From Calonectria ilicicola (taxonomy: Eukaryota; Ascomycota; Sordariomycetes; Hypocreales; Nectriaceae): a DNA stretch of 64,000 nucleotides. A program made the translations under genes and the position numbers. Numbering within the stretch: the stretch's first letter is position 1; every line of letters begins with the position of its first letter. This document shows, piece by piece, positions 11,054-23,300 of this stretch. The stretch lies in the NCBI GenBank assembly GCA_020809705.1, contig CP085829.1, forward strand, positions 496,001 through 560,000. The letters run 5' to 3'. The notes beneath the pieces were generated by a model. That model did no database searches and had not been told where the DNA came from. It saw only the letters and a list, made by a program, of their open reading frames with translations.

Positions 11054-14000
11054 TCATGGTTCTTCAACAGACCATGATGCGCGGGAAGTCGCTTCCAGCC
11101 ATCGTAAGATCGCTGTTGCATCGGCCGAATGGTGCTCCATTGCACAATCTATTGCCCTACGGCCTCTCACGTCTAGCGCCATGATGTCTGCACCTGCATA
11201 AAAAAGTGCGAGGATCCATGCAATCTTATTCCCCGCCGCTGCCCAATGCAGGGCAGTGCGACCCTCTATATCCCAAGTGTCAACCAAAGGATCATGTACC
11301 ACTTCTTCATCAACATCCATCGACATAATTCTGTCGAATAGTTCTCGCCAAAGACGCGGAATTGATTCCACCGCGATTTCATCAGACAGAAACAATCGAA
11401 TATAGGTCTTGGATAGAAGTCCAAAGCACCTAGATTTCTTGCTAGCAATTGCCACTAGCATTGGCGTTAAGCCATCCTTGTCTTTTATGCAAAGATTGGC
11501 ACCACCGTTCATCAATTGTCTTGTCACAATAGGCAAGTCCATAGCCACTGACAGATGCAAAGGTGTTCTTCCCGTCCAATCACGAACATTGGGGTTCGCG
11601 CGTGCTTCCAGTAGAAGTAAAACGATGGTTGGGTCTCCTTTCATGGCGGCTAAATGTAGAGGGGTTCTTCGTCTTTCATTCTCTGCATTGACTTCTGCCT
11701 TACCATCAAGCAAACGGGAGACAAGCTCCGAATCCACATTCTCCACAGAGTAGTGAAGCGCGCTCATCCCACGATCATCTCTGAAGCTGGCATCAGCACC
11801 TCTATTGAGAAGTTCCGACACGAGTTTCACATTGCGCTGGTTGACAGAGAAGTGTAAAAGAGTGCAGTTATCGTCGTCCACAGCGCTAGGATTTGCTCCT
11901 TTATCAAGCAGTCGCGACACCATTGGCAAATCACCTCTCTGGCATGCTAGATGCAATGCCGTATATCCCCTGTTGTCCATGGAATCAATTTCGATGGAGG
12001 TTTTAGCAAGGAGCCAGTCAAGCAGGTCGGGCCGCTTCACCATATGTACGGCCGAGCGATTTCTAGCATCCTTGACATGGGTCAAATCGAACAAAATATC
12101 TATGATCTCTCGATTGCCTTTTTCCAACGCAATATGTAGCGGAATGCGACCCAGAACGTCTGCAGAGCGACAGTGTCGTACTGACTGTGCGATACATTGA
12201 ACCAATTCAATGTCTCCTGCTATCACTGCGCAATGCAGTGGTGAAATCACACCATGGTCCAACCGAGGTTGCCGATGGCTAAAATCATGAATAGCTACCG
12301 TTCGTTCCGATTCACTGCCCCATAGGCAAATGTAGTGTAACGGTGTCCAGCCAGAGAGATCTTGTTCACTTCGGCAAGACGTAAGCGATTTCATGATTTC
12401 GTAACGATCTTCTTCCAAAAGATTAATTTCGTCATTAATCTTAGACCAAGTTGGGATCGATGACAAGTCATGTGTCTCAAACTTAGAAACCACCTTGTGA
12501 TTTGAATCGTCTTTCCAATGCCATGGCCGACACTGATAAGTATACAGATTAGTGAAGGCTTCCAATAACGTAGGGTCCTCCATTTGCAATTCGTATTGCA
12601 AAGAAGTCTTGATTTCGTAAGATTCTGATTGGAAAATCGGAAGAATGCCTGCTTCATCTTGCAAACAAACTTTTCGTAAAAAGTCAAGCAGCAAGAACAC
12701 TGTCTTCTCCCGAGTTCCACTTCCCTTGGGGAACCTTCGGCCAATGTGAAGCAAAGATATATAGGAATCTCGAGCCTCTAGCCAATTCCCACGTTTCTGA
12801 TGCTCTTCAGCCTTCTTCTGTGCCGTTCTTATGACAGAGGTAGGGTCTGGAAGCTTGCATTTCAAACTGAGGGGTGTAATAAGAGCCCGGTAAGCTTGTT
12901 CTATTCCACAAAGCCCCGTTGTTGAAATGTTGCTAGCCAGCTCAGAGAGCAAGTTATTTTGGAACCACAAGTCGTCCCAATTTTCAGGAACATCGGGCAA
13001 TCGTGTCTGGTTAATGGCCGAGAATGGAAGGTCGCCGCCAAACGGGAATCTTTCGAAAAGTGCCCAAATAAACGCATTGAAGAGATCTAGAGCTAGGACT
13101 TTCTCTAATCTTTCCTTAGACCTTACTGCAAGATAACAGTTTTCTGCCGAGTCCTTGGAATTGAACGAGGAAAATTCCCAGAATAAGCTCGATTGCCTAG
13201 GTTCATCGGCCGGAAGTCGATTTCCGACAATGTGGCGGACATTTGGTCGCTCTCCTTCCTTACAAGAACGCGGTGTAGCTTTGACGAGGGTCTGTCTACA
13301 GCTTGGGGTCCACCAAGCCAAATCGCGTATCAGATTGGTGTCATGACAGGGCCCAAGAAGCATCAACGTTTCCTCGACCTTTTGGCCATGTCTCCGAACC
13401 CTAGCATCGTCGGCCAGCGGCAGATCCGCAGCAAGTCTGTTTGGCTTCGAGTCTGTCTCAACTGTGGGTTTACGTGACGAGCTGACCCACAGCGATAACA
13501 CCGACTCGATCTCATCTGCATACACCCGCCATTGACCTTCCGATTTCTCGAGCGAAATGGAAATCTCTTGCGGGTCTTCAGAACCAAGATTAATTCTTAA
13601 CGGCCAGTTCATCGAGTCATTTATCAATATCCAGAAAGGATTAAGCATGGAGTGCTTGCTCTTAACCTTTGGTGCAAGAAGTGCATCCAGAACCAGTTGG
13701 ATGGAATTGGCCACTTGTATGGCTTCCGAAGAAGCCGGGCTATTCCAATCCATTAGGTTGGCCAAATGCTGCTGCGTCAAGAAAGTCTTTTGCGCGTCAT
13801 TTGCCAGCGGGATTCCAATGCCGCCATGCTCAAGTCTCTCGGCCCTGTTTCGGTTTCTCTCTGGACAGAGGGGCTCGCACTCATGACGGTTATTCCCATT
13901 GACACTGAATGAATGCAGGGGCTCCAAAAACTCCAGATCTGAAAGTTTGGATCCTTCATTCCAGGGATCATGCTTAAGCCGACTAATCCACCGAGAAATT

Positions 14001-15660
14001 GACTCCAACTCGTACCCAGGCTGGACTCGGCGGCTGTCAAGAGGGTTGGTGTACTTCCGATGCACATAAGCCCTAAGGATCGCCATGACTACGAGGCCGC
14101 AAAACTGGTAAATGGATACCGAGGAATTCATCTTTCGCGTCCCAATAACCATGATGGTATATCCGAGGACAGAGCCAACAACTCCAGCAAGGGTCCAGGT
14201 AGGTGTTGTCTGCCGCGAGCCCTCATCTGCCCTCTCGGATGTGGTTAAAATGTCGGGGCTAGCCCGAGGACAAATTATCGCGGAGTCAAACTTCTGGTCA
14301 TCGACGACACCTTTCCGTTGGAGCCAGAAAAGTTGCATCCGCCGTGCGTTGGCGGAGCGGAATCGCCTTTCCTTGGTGGATGAATCCACCACCATGAAGC
14401 TCACCAGTATACTCAACGACAGCATGGCAGACCCAATCACAAAGGTTGGGAATGCAAATACAGGAGCCGCTTTCCCGTCCTTTTGGAAGCGTGTTTTGAG
14501 TTCCGGATGATAGGTAATTAAACCCGCGAATAACCAAATGGAAGCTTGCAACAGGATGCCAAATAAGGATGCCATGGACATTTCTAGGCGAGACGCAGTT
14601 TCCGGGCGCTTGAGAGTCAAATTCGGAGGGCTATCCCTCATATTTCGAATGAGGTACACACTGTCCGGATCATTAGCTTGAAGCACTGGTGATTGCTGCT
14701 GTTCGTCGCCCTGGGGCACTGGTGGCCGTTGCTGTCGATCAACTTGCGTCGCTGGTGGCTGCTGACTCGCTCCCGCGTTGTTTGAGCCATTTATGTGGTT
14801 CAAATCATCCAATTCGTATTCCGGAGAACTGTTTGTTGCATTCCCACGATAACAGGCTTCCTCATCGCTGGGTGAAGGGGGCCCTGCCAATCGCCTCAAG
14901 CGGAGAGTATTGCGAAGCCCCTGACGGACTTCTTGGTACCGGCTCGTGGTTTTCGCTTGACTCAAATCGGCACTCTGGGGCAATTTGCTGTCACGCGCAG
15001 AAGACTTGAGCATCAGGCGTTTCGGCAGGTCCCAAAATCGATTCAGCTCATTCATTCCTAGGACATGTCAGCGTTGTTGTTTCACGAAACAGAGTGTTAA
15101 GAAACCTACCAACTTCCTTGATGATATTGGCGTCCTTGGCTTGCTCTATGGTCATGATCTTGATGGTTGATTTATCGGAGAAGCTTTCGGGGAAGACAAC
15201 GATTTATTCCCAAACGTTGGCAACACCTTTGCACCTCACAACATCTTTCCCATTCCACAATTCGCAAGTTTCAGTGGATGTGGAGGACATCAGTTCACTC
15301 TCAACCGCTGCCAAGTTCTCTTGGGATCTACCTACAAAGGCCCTGAGCCATGGCTTGGCCATGACGCGTATAGCTCCTAGATTGATCCATACAATGCCCA
15401 GAGGGAAAGCGGACAGCAGAATGCCTTGCTCTATTCCCACGGAGAGACCCATGAAGGCGAGCGTGACTCTTTCCCCTAGCAATGCTAGAAATCTGTATAC
15501 ATAAGGTCAGTCATCTCTGAAACACAAACACAGAATCAAAGGATAATTACGGTGCAAAGTCCGAAAACAGGTTGCTAGCCCAGTCATCGGTATCGTCAGC
15601 GGCGACGACATGCGGAAAGAAGATATAAACCGAAAGTAAAAGAATGGTGAAGTTAAACAT
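11054..15660 (-). pseudogene. Secreted/membrane ankyrin-repeat protein gene, full length but with one in-frame TAA
   Basis: Three exons (15551-15660, 15110-15492, 11054-15057) with introns of 58 and 52 nt give 1499 codons. The N-terminus MFNFTILLLSVYIFFPHVVA is a clear signal peptide. A hydrophobic segment follows in exon 2 (VTLAFMGLSVGIEQGILL onward), then CELWNG and VVRC. Exon 3 has about four further membrane segments (near SLFGILLQASIWLFAGL, FVIGSAMLSLSILVSF, WTLAGVVGSVLGYTIMV, FCGLVVMAILRAYV), a long cytosolic-type region, and about ten ankyrin repeats in the last 450 residues. Codon 133 is TAA (15204-15206); the frame stays open on both sides and both introns splice correctly around it. 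Initiation downstream (for example at 15055) would still give a 1333-aa protein with membrane segments and ankyrins. The function of this fungal family is unknown to me. Only the stop argues for pseudogene status; a sequencing error is possible. Confidence 0.75.
15204..15206 (-). other. In-frame TAA interrupting the ankyrin gene
   Basis: The sense strand reads GTT TGG GAA TAA ATC GTT. Downstream codons continue an open frame (IVVFPESFSDKSTIKIM) to the second intron. CAA to TAA would be a CpA-to-TpA change, the preferred RIP type, but the ancestral codon is not known. Confidence 0.7.
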
Positions 15661-18600
15661 CCTAAGAAATATTAATAAAAATTGGTGTAATAAAAAAGAA
15701 GCCCAAGCAGAAATACTCTATCTTTGTTGAAGAGAATCGGGAGGGAGAGGATACTGAGATGACGTATAACTTGTCAGTAGTTGAACAATTCTTGAAAACA
15801 GGCAAGAGGCAACGAAGGTGCGGGTGAGGAGCTCACGCTGTTTGATAATGTATATTAACAAAAGCATGAAGCCCAAAAGCGGTAAACGGCGAAACAAACA
15901 GTACAGTAAAAGCATGGACGGAAGGGGTGGTCAATGAGCCCAAAAGGAATGAAGACTTACGTGGTTCGGTGCAATAGGAGTAAGGAGGTAAAGAAGGAGG
16001 ATATAGATGAATATGGATGTCGGTCAATAACGGGGTAATGGGAGGAAATACTATAGATGTCAATGGAAAGAGTCTCTTTCAATAGCCTCAGCAGGCAGGG
16101 GAGAAATGTTACCGTAAATTTCCGGTAGCAATTTGCAAGCTCGCAATAAGAAACTGGCTAGAGGAAAGACGATAAATGTTAGCGAAAGGAACTCCCTCAA
16201 GATGATCGCGGCACGGGAGACGCTACCAAAGTTTGAGCGTATAAGGGATCAACAAGTAAGCATGGAATAAGTAGGGACCTAAAAGAAAGACGATAGGAGT
16301 TAATGGAAAGATTATCATTGAAGGGCATGACCGAACAGGAATATAGACGTTACGCACAATATGTATTCAACAGAACAAGTGAGATCCATGAGAACATGCC
16401 TGGTACCTCTAACCCAGGGCCGGTCCCGTTTTATATATGACCATGATCACTAGACGCACAGTCTGGCTCTCCAAGCCATTAGCGGGCCCGTTAATTGCGG
16501 CCCAGGAGAAAACCTAGCATCTCGCTCAACCCTGCTGAGTGAGCGTGGTTTACAACGCCTCCAAAACGCCATTGTCAGCAACTATGAGAGGACTCAGACC
16601 TAAGTCCAAATTAAACAGGGGTGTTTGTTTTGCTCCAGAGCTCTTAGCTGCAGGAGCATCTGGATGATAGTTCGTAGAGCAGGGGTAAAATGGTGGAAAT
16701 TTGTTCTAGAATCTTCACGAAGTGTGCTTCGAGAAAATGGCAGTCGCTTGGCTAAAGCAAACATTAATCATTTCCAAATTTGGCTACGCCAGGTGTTTAC
16801 GTGAAGCCATGTCCATATTCATCCGGCAATTCTAGAACTTACGGAGCAAGCGAGGGAATACGAATGAACGGTCAGGCGATTCTTAGCCACTGTGCTTGGG
16901 CGAAACATGATGATGAATGTGGCTGTTTTCGGGCCAAAATCCCTGGTCAAGTCAAGATGGAAAGGGAGTTGGAATTGAGCTTAAGATTTACTGAATGCTG
17001 TACCAAATTCTCAACCACAGCCACAACCTGAGCCAACCTGACACCAAACAGTCAGTGCTCGGGACAATACAGTTCCTTCTGCCTGCTCGCATTTACTTGG
17101 CGTCAAATTGTTTGTGCCTTAACCGGGTGGTCCAACATGACAACGGCCTTCAAAACTGAGCCAAAGGAGCCTGATGCCGATCGGCTTCGGAGTGACCAAT
17201 TTTCCCTGGCATAGGCTAGGGGAGCTTCCCCAAATTAGCCGACCTCATGGCGTCCTGTTGTGCAACCGTGAACTACGGTCACCAGCCAGCTCTGGCAGCT
17301 GATTGGCTGAAATGATGTCTTGTGTTTATGCACTCTTGATGCAGTTCTGTCCTATTCCGGACACCTGGAGCAGACTGTCTCGGCAAGAAAAAGAAACGTG
17401 GACGGTCTTGTGGAGGAATCCCTGACCGTATGGGTCAATCCCAAGCCACGCGCCTGGGTAGTATCTTCACTGCCCACGCCAGAATGCTCATGCCGACTCC
17501 AGACGATCCCCGACCGTGTTGCACACATCGTTGGATGTAACGTAGCTACAACATGGCGGATGCAGGAAAGCCGTTGAAAGCCGTTGAATGCAGTACACAA
17601 ACAGCGCAAATAAAGGGGTTAAATAGTATGTCCCATGTTTTCAATTGCCTCTGGGCGGACCTCTTCCTAGTACGAAGGTATCATACTCTTCTCTTCGAAA
17701 CTTACGACAGCGGGGATTGCACCCGACAAACAAACTGGCGGCCAAATTGGTGGCGAGATTCAGAACGCCGCCCATGGGACACCAAACTGTCCATTTCTGT
17801 TTCTTTTTTTTTTCAGCTACCTCATATCCAGCCACCCTCTCATTTTACACGGAAAAGGATGCCGGATGGGATGATAGGAGGCTCTTGGCAACATCATGGC
17901 TCATGGATGTACCCACCTTGGTCGGGCTCCCTTCCAAATATCACGACGGCTACGTGGAGGACAGGACAGGAAATGACAAGGGTCAGGTAGAGACGATGCA
18001 TGGGGTTCCAAGAAGTCAATTTTACCATCAGGACCATGGCTCAAGCTCCAGGTTTGGCGTGCGTGCTCCCGTTTCCCCCAGAGGCTCATCATGGTGCCCC
18101 GCCTCAGCACATCATAGGTTCACCTCATCCCGCAGCACCCCCACAGTCCTCAATAACCCCTGCTACAGCTCTATTCAAACAGCCGCTAGTCGCTATTCAT
18201 GAATGAAATTCTAAATCAGCCTTGTTGAGCTAGTCCCAACGATCCGGGCCACCCTGCCACGTCACTGGCCACACCAGGCGAGGTCTGAATCCCAGGTGCC
18301 GGGAGGTGAAGGAGGCAAGGGACGGCTCGCGCGAACTGCCGACCCGGTTTCCGGCATGGTGCCAAACACCCATTCTGAGGCATGAGCAGAGACTCTCCCG
18401 GGTAGGGGTCGATGGGCGAAGCGACAGTCAAGACGGGCAAGTCTTGGAAGCTCTGTGAAGTCGCAGGTTATATGCAGCGACGACCCGAGACACACTGCAT
18501 CTAATCCAGCTCACGACTAGAACCATGAGAAGCCGTCCAAAAATTTGTACTCATAAATTCATCCGCTGGTTGTACTCATTCTTAATTTTTAACGTGTCGC

Positions 18601-20374
18601 TCAAGGTGCACCACAGCCGGCATCCAGAGATGGCCACCCGCAGGCTCATGCTGATGGTCCTTCCCAACGCCCAACCAATCAAGCCCCCACCGCTGGCATC
18701 TGCGAACCGCAGACAAGCCGGCCATTGCGAATGCAAAATCCCCCTTAACCGCAATCTCACTAGTTCCGATGCAAACGCGGGAATGTGCTGGCAAAAAGGT
18801 GATGGTGGTGCGGATGGTCGGAAGCCACAAACACCACCCCGGTCAACCCTCCCGGTCAGCTCATCTGAAGACCCAAAATCTCCACGGACATCGATAGCTG
18901 CTGGTCAACATGGTCCGTGCTGGCCCTTATTCGTCTTGAAGGTTTGGGGCGTCGATAGCTTCAACATGCTGGCAGCTCCTGTCTCGGTCCAAGACGCCAA
19001 CTTCGTATCCGGATGATGAGCGGCCCAGCTCATGAAGCAGTTGCCAGGCAGCTCAGAGGGCAGTCGGGCCAATTTCTCTCCGAGAAGAATTTTGTTTTTT
19101 CATGGGTGGTTACACAAATCATGTAGCTACCCAAGTGCTCGGGCAAACGTCGGTAGCCGTCGGAAGTCCTAGGGAGTAAGACTCTCAGTCAGCAGTCAGC
19201 CGGCCAGAGAAAGGAGGAGATGAGGGGAAGGACGGCAATGGGAGGGGACGGGAGCCAAGGAAGAACGAAAATGGACGGGCACAGGACTGTTGCTGTTCAT
19301 GCAGATCCAGTAGAGTCCAAAGAATTCAAGATCATCCTCACCAAGCACAACAGTACATGCTTCTGCATCAGTATTTCTTTAGTTGGCCAACATTCCTTTC
19401 TAGCTCTATGCCCAGTCCTCCATATTGTACAGCGTGAAAAATATTGTTTGCTTGAGATGCCGGTGCGCTGTCGTCTTTCCTCCAAGTGGTACCCGTCACT
19501 GTGGCCTTTTTCATTCTCCCGCCTCTGCTCCAGATCCTACCCGATCACGTCCACTTCTCCAGCCTCGTTTCTCAACGCGACAAAGGAACCTCTTCAGCGA
19601 CAAACCTCGTGTATGGGTTCCTCTTGTTTCGACTGTGTATGAATCTTTTCTGTTTATTCTACAGTTTGGAGCATTCTCCAAGATGTCGAGATCCACCGAG
19701 CGAAGGGCACCCAGCCTCCTTCCCCTTCCATGTCACTCTCCCACTAAACCATGATCGCGACCAACGGGATCGCAGCAACATGTCATCAGTCTCGCCTTTT
19801 CGATCGATCGAATATTTATACCCCATTCCTCGATACCAACACAGATGCATCGATCGTGTCTACGAAGACTAGCTACGCTTGCGCCCTTGGTCGACCACTT
19901 CGATGATATCGGCAGGCTCCCCAAGCTCTGCTGCAAGACCAAGATGTGCCCGGTTCCTCTACGACATAACGCTCCAACATTCTCGACGGTACATGGGGGC
20001 ATGTCCTGAAAGGTCAGGAAGGTCCAACACGCACACGAGACAACACAGCCAAGGACTCGCTACCGTGTCCCAACAAGATTCACGACGAGACACTTTAGGG
20101 AAGTAGGTTTTGACAAAATACAAATGCTTGCTTCATTTGATGTGTTGCTAACCAAAGACTAAATACAATAAATACGATACAAGAGAGCGTGAGAACGTTA
20201 GAGCGTCAGAGAGCGTGAAAGTGGCTTCATAATGGCCATTAAAGGAGTGTAATACCCATCCCATCCCGTTCTTGTGCCCGCCAGGGGCGTTACCGAGTCC
20301 GCGACAAAAGACTGATGCAAGTTTCCCCCTCTTGTTCAATCAATCAAACGATGCGGATCGGAATCATCATTAAC
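15661..20374. other. Long gene-poor interval
   Basis: 4.7 kb without a supported coding region. Open frames such as 17645-18202 (plus) have no homology that I recognise, no convincing start and heavy overlap with frames on both strands. Base composition is ordinary, not RIP-like. The interval holds the promoter and 5' UTR of the ankyrin gene (near 15661-16100) and the 3' flank of the next gene. No tRNA-like B-box was noticed. It could contain regulatory sequence or a non-coding transcript. Confidence 0.45.
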
Positions 20375-23300
20375 CTAGTTGAGCGTGGTCAAGCAGGCCT
20401 TGAAGGCCTTGTCAGCCTTCTCGAGGCTGTGCTGGCTAGTCGCCTTGCAGCCAGGAGCAGCAGCGAAGAACCTGGGAGCGAACTCGTCGACGGACTCCTG
20501 GGTGGAAGACATCAGGTGCTTGAGCTCAGCCTTGAGGCCAGCGTCAGAGATGACCTTGACGTGGGCACTGATGGCATCGGCAGTCTTGATGGCGTTGTCG
20601 AGGAACTGGAAGCAAAGGTTAGCGTTTGTTCTGTTATGGGTCACATGTGTGGGTTTATATTTACCTCTTCAAACTCTTGGCAGGTCTTGTCGCTGTCATA
20701 CTCGGAGCGCTTGTATCCATAAGAGTGTCCCTTGGAGCCGGAGCCGGAGCCGGAGCCAGAACCGGAACCAGAGGCAGAACCACCAGCAGATCCGGAAGCT
20801 CCGCCAGAAGCTCCGCCGCTGACACCTCCGGAAGCACCGGCAGAGCCTGAGCCGCCAGCTGAGCCAGAGGCACCGCCCGAAGCACCTCCAGAGACACCAC
20901 CAGAAGCACCACCGCCGATAGAACCACCAGCAGAACCAGAGGCACCGCCTGAAGCACCGCCACCGATAGAACCTCCAGCAGAGCCAGAGCCGCTGGCCGA
21001 ACCGCCAGCACCACCAGAGACACCACCGGATGCTCCGCCGCCGATAGAGCCTCCAGCTGATCCAGAGCCACCAGCTGATCCAGAAGCACCACCAGAGGCT
21101 CCGCCGCTAACACCTCCAGAGGCACCACCACCAATAGAGCCACCAGCACCGCCAGAAGCACCGCCGCCAATTGAGCCGCCGGCAGATCCTGAACCGCCAG
21201 CTGAGCCAGAAGCGCCTCCAGAGACACCTCCAGAAGCACCACCGCCGATGTGCCCACCGGCGCTACCTCCAATACCACCAGAGGCACCTCCAGAAGCGCC
21301 TCCAGAAACACCTCCGGATGCACCGCCAGAAGCTCCGCCGCCGGAAGCACCACCAGACGCACCACCACCGATAGAGCCCCCAGCTCCTCCAGAAGCTCCG
21401 CCCGAAGCTCCACCACTGACTCCACCGGAGGCACCGCCAGATACTCCTCCAGAGGCTCCTCCAGAGGCTCCTCCAGAAACACCGCCAGAAGCACCACCAG
21501 AAGCACCACCAGAAGCACCACCAGAAGCACCACCGCGGACGCCGCCTGAGGCACCACCAGTCAGACCGCCCAAGGCACCACCAGCAAGTTGGCTACCGAG
21601 AGAGCTGAGACCTCCAAGTCCAGCTAGGCCATAGCCGCCAGCAGATCCTGAACCGCTGCCAGAGAGACCGCCGCTGGCACCACCAGATGCACTACCTCCA
21701 GCTCCGCCGGAAACACCACCTGAGGCACCTCCCGAAGCGCCTCCCGAAGCGCCTCCGTAGCCACTACCGGAGCCGCTGCCAGAGCCACTGCCAGAAGCTC
21801 CACCATAACCGCTGTTGTGGCCGCCAAAGAGGTAACCGAGGGTGCGCTTCGCACGCTTGTAGTAACCAGCACTAGCTCCGGTGTCTGCTCCGGCCGATGC
21901 GTCGGCAGATCCACCAACGGCCGCGCCGCCGCCGACATAACCGCCAGTGTTTCCGGAGGAAGTACCCCACCAAGTGCGTCTGTTGAATTGGGCAGCGTCG
22001 TCTCGCTTGTAGTGGTGGGCACCAGAAGCTCCTCCAGCGCTGGAAGCGCTCACGCCGCCAGAAGCACCCCCAGAGGCACCGCCGGAGACACCACCGGAGG
22101 CACCACCAGAGACACCACCGGAGGCACCACCAGAGACACCACCGGAGGCACCACCAGAGACACCACCGGAGGCACCACCAGAGACACCACCGGAGGCACC
22201 ACCAGAGACACCACCGGAAGCTCCGCCAGAGACTCCACCACTGGCACCACCACCGACGTGGCCACCGGCGCCGCCTCCGATTCCTCCAGAGACACCGCCT
22301 GAGGCTCCGCCGCCAATACCACCGGAGGCACCACCAGACACGCTTCCAGAAGCGCCGCCGCCAACGTGACCGCCAGCACCTCCAGAGACTCCGCCAGAAG
22401 CACCTCCAGAGGCACCACCACCAACATGACCACCAGCGCCGCCAGAAACACCGCCTGAGGCTCCTCCTCCAATACCACCAGAGACGCCGCCACTGGCACC
22501 TCCACCAATGTGGCCGCCAGCACCTCCAGAGACTCCGCCCGACGCACCACCAGAGACCCCTCCAGAGGCACCACCAGAGGCACCACCACCAAGATGACCG
22601 CCAACACCACCAGATGCGCCGCCAGAAGCGCCGCCAGAGACCCCTCCAGAGACTCCGCCGCTAGCACCACCGCCTATGTGGCCACCAGCACCGCCAGAAG
22701 CACCTCCTCCAATACCGCCAGAGATGCCGCCGCTGGCACCGCCCGAAGCGCCACCACGGACACCACCGGAGGCACCACCGGAGGCACCACCGGAGGCACC
22801 GCCGGATACTCCACCTGAAGCACCGCCAGACACACCTCCAGAGGCACCGCCACCTACGTGACCGCCAGCACCTCCGGAGACACCACCGGAGGCTCCTCCT
22901 CCAATGCCGCCAGAAACGCCGCCGCTGGCACCACCTCCGACATGGCCGCCGACACCTCCGGAAGCACCACCGCCGACACCTCCAGAGACGCCGCCGCTAG
23001 CCCCACCAGAAGCGCCGCCACTGGCACCACCGCCAATGCCACCAGACACACCACCGGAGGCTCCTCCTCCAATGCCGCCAGACACGCCGCCGCTGGCACC
23101 ACCACGGACACCTCCCGAAGCACCTCCTGAAGCACCTCCGGAGACACCGCCTGATGCGCCGCCGCCGATGTGGCCGCCAACACCACCAGAGGCTCCTCCA
23201 GAAGCTCCGCCAGAGATGCCGCCGCTGGCACCTCCGTGGGCACCACCGGACACTCCGCCGGAGACACCTCCCGAAGCTCCTCCAGAAACGCCGCCAGAAG

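Noticed and set aside
17645..18202. 185-codon plus-strand frame in the gene-poor interval
   Set aside because: No motif, overlapping frames on both strands, unnatural composition and a poly-Phe run from a T tract.
20732..21634. 300-codon Pro/Glu-rich frame on the plus strand (and similar at 22904-23491)
   Set aside because: It is the complement of the GGASGG repeat of the minus-strand gene; repeat periodicity keeps the opposite frame open. No start context, introns or domains.
22085..22220. CRISPR-like regular repeat
   Set aside because: Units are directly tandem without spacers and encode in-frame octapeptides; the organism is a fungus.
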